DNA of 64,000 bases from Victivallis vadensis (GTDB lineage Bacteria; Verrucomicrobiota; Lentisphaeria; Victivallales; Victivallaceae). Below are positions 50,142 to 57,321 of the stretch, piece by piece. Positions within the stretch are counted from its first letter, which is position 1; each line of letters starts with the position of its first letter. Below the pieces are notes generated by a model. It searched no databases, had not been told where the DNA came from, and worked only from the letters and a program-made list of their open reading frames with translations. The position numbers and the translations under genes were made by a program. Where the stretch lies: NCBI RefSeq assembly GCF_003096415.1, contig NZ_QEKH01000009.1, forward strand, positions 1 to 64,000. The letters run 5' to 3'.

Positions 50142-51032
50142 ATGGATTTCACCGCTTTCACCTCACCGCTCCTGCTGCGCGGCGACGCGCACACCGCCTA
50201 CCGCGATCCGGCGGCGTACTTCCATGCCGGGGTCTTTTATCTCTATTTCACGCTGGTGGAAACCGAACCGGACGGGACGGTCTACCTCTATCTGGCGATG
50301 ACAACCAGCACCGACCTGATCCGTTTCACCCCGGTGCGCAAACTCTCGCCGCGCGACCGGACGCTGAACCTCTCCAGCCCCGGCAACGTGATCCGCTTCG
50401 GCGGCCGCTTCTGCCTCTGCTGCCAGAGCTACTGCCGCGAAAACGGCGAAAAGTACGGCAACGCGAACTGCCGCCTCTGGCTGCTGCGCTCCGACGACCT
50501 CGTCCACTGGGACGCGCCGGAGCTGCTGCGGGTCAAGGGCGATGCGGTTCCCCGCGAGGAGATGGGGCGCATGATCGACCCCTATCTGCTTGAGGACAAG
50601 GACGAACCGGGCAAGTACTGGTGCTTCTACAAACAGAACGGCGTGTCGCTCTCAAGCTCACGCGATCTCGAACACTGGGAGTATGCCGGACATACCGACT
50701 GCGGCGAAAACGTCTGCGTCGAAGTGGTCGGCAGCGAGTACTGGCTCTGGCACTCGCCGCCGAACGGCATCGGCCTGATGCGCAGTTCCGACCTGATCCA
50801 CTGGGAGCGCGATGAAACGCTGATCACGCTCGGCCAGCGGGATTGGCCGTGGGCGCAGGGGCGGCTGACCGCCGGAGCGGTGCTCGACCTGCGCCGGGAG
50901 CCGGCGGTCGGCAAGGCGCTGCTCTTTTTCCACGGCACCGGCCCGAAGGACGAGCGGACCGTGTTCGACCAGTACGCCGGCATCGGCTTCGCATGGAGCG
51001 ACGACCTGACGCACTGGGAGTACATCCGCTGA
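50142..51032 (+). CDS. GH43-like five-bladed beta-propeller hydrolase
   Basis: This 296-residue protein has repeated propeller blades with YRDPAAYFHAGVFYLYFT, MIDPYLLEDKDEPGKYWCFY and CVEVVGSEYWLW, which supply the two Asp and one Glu arrangement of GH43/GH32-like enzymes. It has no signal peptide. GGGAG precedes the ATG at 50142, 13 nt after the GH39-like gene, so it is the last gene of the regulator-pseudopilin-hydrolase operon. Its stop is 16 nt from the hairpin element at 51048. Confidence 0.75.
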   Translation: MDFTAFTSPLLLRGDAHTAYRDPAAYFHAGVFYLYFTLVETEPDGTVYLYLAMTTSTDLIRFTPVRKLSPRDRTLNLSSPGNVIRFGGRFCLCCQSYCRENGEKYGNANCRLWLLRSDDLVHWDAPELLRVKGDAVPREEMGRMIDPYLLEDKDEPGKYWCFYKQNGVSLSSSRDLEHWEYAGHTDCGENVCVEVVGSEYWLWHSPPNGIGLMRSSDLIHWERDETLITLGQRDWPWAQGRLTAGAVLDLRREPAVGKALLFFHGTGPKDERTVFDQYAGIGFAWSDDLTHWEYIR

Positions 51033-51047
51033 ACGCTTCAGCAATAT

Positions 51048-51755
51048 CCGGGATTTCGCTCCTCTGGAGCGACCAAGGCGCTTCGCCCTTGGAACCCGAC
51101 CGGCAAGGTGCCGGCGCCAGGTACTTAGATCCGGGAAAGGCGTATCGCCTTTCCCTCCAGTAAGGGGAGGCTCCGGTAGAGACTGACATGGTTGTACAGG
51201 AGCGGCACACCGCTCCGGTCGGCGCAAAGCCCGCTTTTTTGCGGGCTTTAGGCACTCCCTGCGCCTGCTGCCGCCGGAGGTCACGCGCAGAACCTCCAGA
51301 TGCTGACTATCTGATGTGAAGTTACTCTCATGGAGGCTGAACTCTACTTGTTTCTATAATACAGGCAAGGTCCAGTAAGGCTCGCATTCAAAGATATGCT
51401 TGCCTGTGATATGACGATTGCATTGTTGCCTGACCTCGCTTTGCGTATATCGGCAGATAAACTCTTATCAGCCTCCATCAGGGTATCTGTCTATTATTTG
51501 GTCAGCATCTGGAGGCTCCGCGCGTGACCTCCGGCGGCAGCAGGCGCAGGGAGTGCCCGGCGTCGGCAAAAAAGCCGACGCGGTTGCCGACCGGAGCGGT
51601 GTGCCGCTCCTGTACGCTCCATGCCTGTCTCCATCAGGGCTCCCCCACCCGGAGGGAAAACCGGAACGGTTTTCCCAGATCTCGTACCCGGCGCCGGCAC
51701 CTTGCCGGTCGGGTTCCAAGGGTGCCTTGGTCGCTCCCAAGGAGCGAAATCCCGG
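51048..51755. repeat. 708-bp inverted pair of hairpin-array elements
   Basis: The left copy (51048-51307) and right copy (51501-51755, inverted) align along their whole length. Each holds six hairpins in the same order: left 51057-51071, 51073-51092, 51100-51114, 51133-51155, 51199-51216 and 51226-51249; right 51732-51746, 51716-51730, 51694-51708, 51654-51676, 51593-51610 and 51560-51581. Stems 4 and 6 differ between copies yet stay fully paired. A 38-nt linker (51251-51288) is identical in both. The 193-nt spacer contains ATGGAGGCTGA/TCAGCCTCCAT and ACAGGCAAG/CTTGCCTGT. Each copy starts 15-22 nt after a convergent stop codon. Confidence 0.9.
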
Positions 51756-51777
51756 TTCAGGAAGGTGTAAAACAGGA

Positions 51778-54120
51778 TTACTTCCCGGCGGCGGAACGGA
51801 CGACGTTGCCGCCCTCTTCGAGCTTCGTTACCGAATCCGGGTCGTACAGCACGCCGCTTTTCAGGCCGGGCAGCGATGATTCCCACACATTGTTCAACAC
51901 CCGCACCGTGCCGGAATTTCCCGCTCCGATCAGCCCGCGCTTCTCCTCCTTCACCGGTACCGTCTCATGGTTCACGAACCGGTTGCCGCTGATGGTCACA
52001 TTGTCGGCGGTGCTGACAAACACCGGCGAGCCGGTCGATTCGCGGAACTCATTGCCGGTGATCCAGATATCGCGAATCACCGGATAGGGGCTTTTCAGCA
52101 GTGACGGATCGCTGCGCAGATAGCTGTTGATGTAGATGTCGGGGCGGTTTTCGCTGACATAGCGGCCCCGGCGGTTCACGCCGGTGAAACGGTTGTTGCG
52201 GATCACCACGTTGCGCACCCCGTACCCCTCGCTCCACACGTCGAAGGTGTAACCGGTTTCGAGCTTGATCCCGGCGGCGTTGCCCTCTTCAAAGCGGTTG
52301 TTCTCAATCGTCACGTTCTCCGCCATCAGCAGCAGCCCGCGCGGAAAGTGGTGGATATGGTTGTTGCGGAAGATCAGGTTTCTCGAACCGTAGCTGCGGT
52401 TGAACAGCACGAAACCGCCGCCCGCCGGCTCCGGCACCGGTTTGTCGAAGGTGATTTCGCCCTCGCGGCGGTTGCGGAATTTGATCGCGGTGATCTTGCC
52501 GGTGAAGCCGGTCGGCGAAAAATCGTCGTTGCAGAGTTCGATCGGGTCCCCGACCCGGAAATAATCTCCCGGATGGCTGTTCAGATTGGTGGTCATGATC
52601 CGGTTCTCATCCAGCTTCACCGCGTAGCCGTTCAGATCGTGGAAGTTCATGGTGTCGTCACAGCTGTAGGCCAGCTCGCAGTTCTCCAGCCGGAAGAAAC
52701 CGGCCGACGAAATCGTGTGCATCGCATCGGCGGTGGTGCTGCAGGGGCGCTTCGACCCGGCGGGCGGCGCGATCCGGCAGTTCAGCAGCTGCCAGTGGTG
52801 CTGGCGGCCGCTGGTGATCACCCCCATGCCGGGCGCGGAGGCGACCGTCACGTTTTCCAGCGTCAGGTGCTGGTTGTTGCGCAGGAAAAACGCGCCGAAA
52901 TCATAGCCGTAGTGACGCATCAGAAAGGTTTCGCCGGGCATCGCGCTCTTGAACATGCCGGGACGGGAGGTCAGCTCCACCAGATTCGGCTCCAGGAAAC
53001 GGGCCTCCGGCCGGTTCTGCCCCTTGTTCATTTCGAGCGTGATCCGCACCGGGCGCACCGGATCGGCCTGCCGGTTGGCCGGATCGATCCGGCTCAGGTC
53101 GGCGACGCGCAGATCGGTGTTCGGAAATTTCTCATAATCGACGAAACGCAGCCGGATGCTCCTGCGGTCCGGCGCAACCGAATCGACCGTGACCACGCTG
53201 GCCAGCGGGTCGCGCTCCCAGTCCCAGTCAACCGTGAAGTTCTTCAGCTCCAGCCGGGTGGAATTCGAGACCGCGATCAGCTGCCGGTCGCCGCCGGTGC
53301 GGTGGAAACGCAGCTCCGCCCCCTGTCCATCCAGCTCGAAGTCGGTCAGCGCATTGAAGATCAGCGGTTTTTCCCCCTCAAAACGGTAGACGCCGGGTTC
53401 CAGAAACAACCGGGCGGGAGCCTGGCGGCGGACCGTGTCGATCGCCCGCTGCAGAGCGGCGGTATTGTCTTTTGACGCGGTGGATACGCCGAATTCCTTC
53501 GCGTTGAACTCCTTGCGACTCTCCTTTTTCGGACGGTCCACCGTGAATTCCTCCGAACCGGTCGGCAGCACGGCCGGAAGCGGTACGGCTTTCGCCTGCC
53601 GCGGCGCCGGAATTTCCTTCAATTCGATCGGTGTCACGGTGATATCGTCCACCAGCGCGCGCACGCCGAAATGAGTGTGAACCTGAAGCGAATAGTCATC
53701 CGGCTTCTCCGGCACATTCAGCCGGAAAGTGATCTTCTCCTCCTTGCCGACCGTCTGCGGCGTCAGCATCCCCGCGTCACTGAGCTCGTGGTTAGCCGAC
53801 AGCGGGCGGATCAGGAACAGCAGTGAAGCCCGGTCGTTCGCCTTGTCCGTCACCTTCGCCGTCAGGCTGATCTTATAACTGCGGCCCGGCTTCAGCACGC
53901 CTTTGGGCAGGCTCCACACCCCGTTCCACTCCGAATCGCTCGTTCTGGTATCGACCGCCAGCGAACGGGAACCGGAGAGCGGCGCGGCCGTTTCAATCCC
54001 GGCATACCGGCGATCGAACCGCTCCTTGCCCAATCCCTGTTCAAAATCGAATACCGCCGGAGTCGCCGCCGGCAGCGCCGCCGCCACGGCCAGAGCACTG
54101 TAAATCATCATCTGTTTCAT
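51778..54120 (-). CDS. Secreted right-handed parallel beta-helix protein
   Basis: This 780-residue protein has a signal peptide (IYSALAVAAALPAATPA), a carbohydrate-binding-like beta-sandwich (about 20-175) and a beta-helix (about 205-765) of pectate-lyase/GH-like repeats, with EFNAKEFGVSTASKDNTAAL at the helix start and units such as LIFRNNHIHHFPRGLLLMAEN. The ATG at 54120 has GGGGAG upstream. It is the last gene of the minus-strand regulator-pseudopilin operon; its stop is 22 nt from the hairpin element. The reaction type is unknown. Confidence 0.82.
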   Translation of the reverse strand: MKQMMIYSALAVAAALPAATPAVFDFEQGLGKERFDRRYAGIETAAPLSGSRSLAVDTRTSDSEWNGVWSLPKGVLKPGRSYKISLTAKVTDKANDRASLLFLIRPLSANHELSDAGMLTPQTVGKEEKITFRLNVPEKPDDYSLQVHTHFGVRALVDDITVTPIELKEIPAPRQAKAVPLPAVLPTGSEEFTVDRPKKESRKEFNAKEFGVSTASKDNTAALQRAIDTVRRQAPARLFLEPGVYRFEGEKPLIFNALTDFELDGQGAELRFHRTGGDRQLIAVSNSTRLELKNFTVDWDWERDPLASVVTVDSVAPDRRSIRLRFVDYEKFPNTDLRVADLSRIDPANRQADPVRPVRITLEMNKGQNRPEARFLEPNLVELTSRPGMFKSAMPGETFLMRHYGYDFGAFFLRNNQHLTLENVTVASAPGMGVITSGRQHHWQLLNCRIAPPAGSKRPCSTTADAMHTISSAGFFRLENCELAYSCDDTMNFHDLNGYAVKLDENRIMTTNLNSHPGDYFRVGDPIELCNDDFSPTGFTGKITAIKFRNRREGEITFDKPVPEPAGGGFVLFNRSYGSRNLIFRNNHIHHFPRGLLLMAENVTIENNRFEEGNAAGIKLETGYTFDVWSEGYGVRNVVIRNNRFTGVNRRGRYVSENRPDIYINSYLRSDPSLLKSPYPVIRDIWITGNEFRESTGSPVFVSTADNVTISGNRFVNHETVPVKEEKRGLIGAGNSGTVRVLNNVWESSLPGLKSGVLYDPDSVTKLEEGGNVVRSAAGK

Positions 54121-54142
54121 CGTCGTTCTCCCCATAATAAGA

Positions 54143-54886
54143 CTACAGCGTCACCAGAGCATTCGCCTGGTTGAACACCTGCCGCACCTTGATCTGTTCA
54201 TTCTTGAGTTCCCCCATGGTGCAGGAGCGGACGCTGCCGTCGAACCACGACAGATTCGTGGAACCGGAGTGGATGGTGTGAAGCGCATTCTCGTCGCCCA
54301 ACTTCGAGATGCTCCAATAGTAGTACGGCAGCCCTTTCCACGGCACATTTGTCTCGACGTTGCCGTCGCGCATGGTCACCGAATCGGCCAGCATCGGGAA
54401 GCGGGTCGGACTCTTCATCCGATGAGTGACGTAGAGTACGAAAGCGGAGTGCTTGTTCACCGCGCAATCCCCTGCCCAGTTCACAAATTCGTCGCGGCGG
54501 TTCGAATAGTTGTTGTCCCAGCGGATGCCGTACATGCCGTAGGAGGCGTTCAGGTTCTTGACCCGCGCCCCGCCTTCATTGGAGGGACACCGCCAGATTT
54601 TGCTGTGATAAGGGAGGTAGCCGCCGTTCTGCAGCGCCACCGCATGGGTGATCGTACCTCCGGTCGAGGCGGAACTCGGATCGTGGTTGGTCTGCAGCAC
54701 CACGTAGCCGTTGAAGTCGTCGGCGTACAGCAGATGAGCCATTGTGATCTGCTTGAGATTCCCGGAGCATTTGGACTTCCGCGCCATCTCCCGGGCTTTG
54801 TTCAGCGCCGGCATCAGCATCGCGGCCAGAATCGCGATGATCGCAATCACGACCAACAACTCAATAAGGGTGAAATTCTTTTTCAT
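54143..54886 (-). CDS. Pseudopilin-like prepilin protein 3
   Basis: This 247-residue protein has the short leader MKKN directly before the prepilin signature [16 protein letters not shown], then [16 protein letters not shown] and a C-terminal WFDGSVRSC motif. It lies between the regulator at 54900 and the beta-helix gene, with gaps of 13 and 22 nt, and is co-transcribed with them. Confidence 0.92.
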   Translation of the reverse strand: MKKNFTLIELLVVIAIIAILAAMLMPALNKAREMARKSKCSGNLKQITMAHLLYADDFNGYVVLQTNHDPSSASTGGTITHAVALQNGGYLPYHSKIWRCPSNEGGARVKNLNASYGMYGIRWDNNYSNRRDEFVNWAGDCAVNKHSAFVLYVTHRMKSPTRFPMLADSVTMRDGNVETNVPWKGLPYYYWSISKLGDENALHTIHSGSTNLSWFDGSVRSCTMGELKNEQIKVRQVFNQANALVTL

Positions 54887-54899
54887 ATTATGCCTCTGA

Positions 54900-55955
54900 T
54901 TAAGGTTGAGAGTTCAAGCTGCATACGGATTGACGTTCGAGCAAATGGGAAACGGCGCGCGTATGAAAATACGCACACTCTCCGGAGAAAACCCGAAACA
55001 GTCCGGAGATCACCGCGTCGGCGATCTCTTCCGGGTCCGTTCCGATACAGGCCAGCGGCGGTGACAGAAATTCATTGCTGGCCAGCCGGTCGTGGCCGAT
55101 CACGCTGACATCCGCCGGAATCGCGATCTTGTGATCGCTGAAGAACTTGTACACCTCCAGCGCGGCAGACGAACTGCCGAGGAAAAGTCCGGTGAAGTCC
55201 CGGCCATGTTCTTTCAGATGACGTTCCAGCGCCTGATAGCAGATGCCGCGATAGGATTCGCCGATATGGATACCGGTTTCGATCACCCGGACGCGGGCCC
55301 CGGAAAGCTCCGCGAATTCGCGGAACCCGCGGCAACGCATATCGAAGCTGTCGCTCGGCGGCTCCGTAACCAGCAGCGCCAGCTCGCGGTGGCCGTGCCG
55401 GATCAGGCAGGAAGCGGCCATCATGCCGCCGGAGGCCGGATTGTCCGATACCGCCGAAATGCCGATGCCGCCAAGTTCACAGTGCAGCACCACCACCGGC
55501 ACCGGCAGCGATGCGATCAGCATGATATCCGAAGAGGAGAGCCGGCTGCCCGGAGTCACCAGCACCAGCGCATCACAGCCGTCCGCCTGCACCTGCCGGT
55601 AAAAATCGGGCGTTACCGCCTGCATTGTACTGCGGAACGTGAAGCCGCCTTCCATTTCGGCGCGCCTCAGGAAGCTCCGCTCCAGCTGCTGGTAGTTTTC
55701 ACTGGCCCAGTTCGGAAGCACCATCCGGATCCGGGGCAGCCCGTCATTCGCGGAAGGCGCGACGAACCAGCCGGAACCGGGACGGCGTATCACCATCCCG
55801 GATTCCCCGAGCTCGTTCAGCACCCCCTCCACCGTGCGCTGGCTGGTCGAAAAGCGCTGCATCAGGCAACGGATCGTCGCCAGCTTTGTATTCGGGGCGG
55901 AATTCTCGACTTCCCCCCTGATTTCCATCAGAATCTGATTGCGGTCTGCCATCAT
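54900..55955 (-). CDS. GntR-type regulator with LacI-like sensor domain (second)
   Basis: This 351-residue protein has an N-terminal winged-helix region (about 5-68, with [20 protein letters not shown] and [11 protein letters not shown]) and a LacI-type sensor domain (about 75-345, with [19 protein letters not shown]). It likely binds the inverted repeat in its own promoter (55963-55984) and the same element upstream of the pseudopilin at 56194. The first of two adjacent ATG codons is given as start; AAAGG lies upstream. Confidence 0.9.
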   Translation of the reverse strand: MMADRNQILMEIRGEVENSAPNTKLATIRCLMQRFSTSQRTVEGVLNELGESGMVIRRPGSGWFVAPSANDGLPRIRMVLPNWASENYQQLERSFLRRAEMEGGFTFRSTMQAVTPDFYRQVQADGCDALVLVTPGSRLSSSDIMLIASLPVPVVVLHCELGGIGISAVSDNPASGGMMAASCLIRHGHRELALLVTEPPSDSFDMRCRGFREFAELSGARVRVIETGIHIGESYRGICYQALERHLKEHGRDFTGLFLGSSSAALEVYKFFSDHKIAIPADVSVIGHDRLASNEFLSPPLACIGTDPEEIADAVISGLFRVFSGECAYFHTRAVSHLLERQSVCSLNSQP

Positions 55956-55962
55956 GAATACC

Positions 55963-56016
55963 TTTTGTATTTTGTATTACACAATATATTATGATGTATT
56001 CACAACGAAATGTCAA
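55963..56016 (-). promoter_or_regulatory. Promoter with operator, copy 1 (regulator operon)
   Basis: On the minus strand TTGACA (56011-56016) and CATAAT (55988-55993) are 17 nt apart. Just downstream an inverted repeat of seven-base half-sites, TTGTGTA and TACAAAA separated by 8 nt (55963-55984), overlaps the start region. The same elements with the same spacing occur at 57063-57116. Confidence 0.8.
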
Positions 56017-56124
56017 GCCCCAAAGGACAAAACGATACAATTTTTCCGCAATTTTCTCAGGAAGCGGCTTATTTCCGATGGCGAAGCAGCGTAAGACGCC
56101 CTTTATCTTCTCCAATATATACGA

Positions 56125-56176
56125 TTTCGCTTTCAGGCACGGCCCCGGTTTTGTCCATGCCTGAAAGCGAAATCAA
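56125..56176. terminator. 17-bp perfect inverted repeat after pseudopilin 4
   Basis: The arms 56125-56141 and 56160-56176 are perfectly complementary over 17 bases (core CGCTTTCAGG) around an 18-nt loop. It begins 18 nt after the stop of the minus-strand pseudopilin gene. A T-run is absent, so it may stabilise the 3' end or be a repeat rather than a classical terminator. Confidence 0.6.
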
Positions 56177-56193
56177 ATATTCCTGAATAAACT

Positions 56194-57006
56194 CTATGGT
56201 TCGGGAGGTTCGGGAAATTTCTGATAGAAACCGGTGTCAACCGGATACGCCGACGCGGCATGGCCGTCCGCATACACCATATTGCCGCGTTCCTCGCCGT
56301 GGGGACCGAGTTTGCTGTCCGGAAACTTGAAATACGACTCCCCCATCAGCCAGACTTCGGATGGCGAAAGATTCTGCGGCGAATCCGTTCCATAGTAAGT
56401 CTGATTGAACAGCGCCATGCTGAATATCTGCAGCGGCCTGCTCATTCGCGTCGGAACCGGTATGCGGCCGGCGGGAGTATTGATCAGATCATAGGAACTG
56501 GCAAGAGAAAACCAGCGATAGGTGACATTCCGTTTGGCGGCTTCGCCCATGAACCATTTATCGTCGGCCCAATTGGCCGAAGACGGACAGACGGCGACTT
56601 TTCTGGCGGAGAGATAATTGTTCAGATAGTAATAAATCGACCCGGTATATTTCTCCCAGTAGTATTCTTCGGTCGTTTCCGAATCCCCGCTGTAATAGGT
56701 CGCAGTACGGATGGTCTGCAAAGAGCCGACGTCATGATCCCCGAATGGAAGAAAATCATAATCCGATTCGTAACCGGCAAGCGCCAGCCCCAACTGTTTG
56801 AAATTGCTCAGACAACTGCTCTGGCGTGACTTCTCTCTGGCCTGATTCAGCGCCGGAAGCAGAATGCCGGCAAGGATCGCGATGATGACAATAACAACCA
56901 GCAATTCGATCAAAGTGAAATTATTCCTCAAGATACCGGATATACCGATACGCCGGGCGGCAAGGCCCCCACATTGCAACTCACTGCTCTCTGTCATGTT
57001 ACGCAT
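56194..57006 (-). CDS. Pseudopilin-like prepilin protein 4
   Basis: This 270-residue protein has an unusually long leader of about 28 residues before [18 protein letters not shown], followed by [16 protein letters not shown] and a C-terminal YADGHAAS motif. AGGAGG lies 4 nt before the ATG at 57006; a second ATG at 56997 is possible. It is monocistronic, with its own promoter and an inverted repeat after its stop. The shared operator suggests control by the regulator at 54900. Confidence 0.88.
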   Translation of the reverse strand: MRNMTESSELQCGGLAARRIGISGILRNNFTLIELLVVIVIIAILAGILLPALNQAREKSRQSSCLSNFKQLGLALAGYESDYDFLPFGDHDVGSLQTIRTATYYSGDSETTEEYYWEKYTGSIYYYLNNYLSARKVAVCPSSANWADDKWFMGEAAKRNVTYRWFSLASSYDLINTPAGRIPVPTRMSRPLQIFSMALFNQTYYGTDSPQNLSPSEVWLMGESYFKFPDSKLGPHGEERGNMVYADGHAASAYPVDTGFYQKFPEPPEP

Positions 57007-57062
57007 GTTTCCTCCTAAGTTGATGGATTATCCCCGCCTGTCCGGTCTGATTCCGCCCGGCC

Positions 57063-57116
57063 TTTTGTATTCTATACTACAAAATATATTATGTTATATT
57101 CAAAAACGGATGTCAA
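57063..57116 (-). promoter_or_regulatory. Promoter with operator, copy 2 (pseudopilin 4)
   Basis: On the minus strand TTGACA (57111-57116) and CATAAT (57088-57093) are 17 nt apart, and TTTTGTA/TACAAAA half-sites separated by 8 nt lie at 57063-57084. Every spacing equals that of copy 1 at 55963-56016, and the bases before the -35 box are also shared. Confidence 0.8.
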
Positions 57117-57236
57117 GCCCCTCAAGATGAAACAATGCGATTTTTCCGCAATTTCTTATAAAACGGCTTCCCGACGATGATGGCCCCCGAACCGCAACGA
57201 AATGTTCCGATACTCTTCAGGCTGGTATAAAGCGAA

Positions 57237-57283
57237 GCCCGCTGACGCGGCCGATGCTTTCAGGATCAGCTGCGTCAGCGGGC
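57237..57283 (-). terminator. Hairpin downstream of the GH2 gene
   Basis: GCCCGCTGACGC (57237-57248) pairs perfectly with GCGTCAGCGGGC (57272-57283), a 12-bp GC-rich stem with a 23-nt loop. On the minus strand it is followed by TTCGCTTTAT. It lies about 40 nt after the beta-galactosidase stop and probably ends that transcript. Apart from this and the promoter at 57063, the 57007-57321 gap shows nothing. Confidence 0.6.
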
Positions 57284-57321
57284 AAATAAACGGCGCCCCG
57301 CGCCAATCAGGGCGTTTTCAT

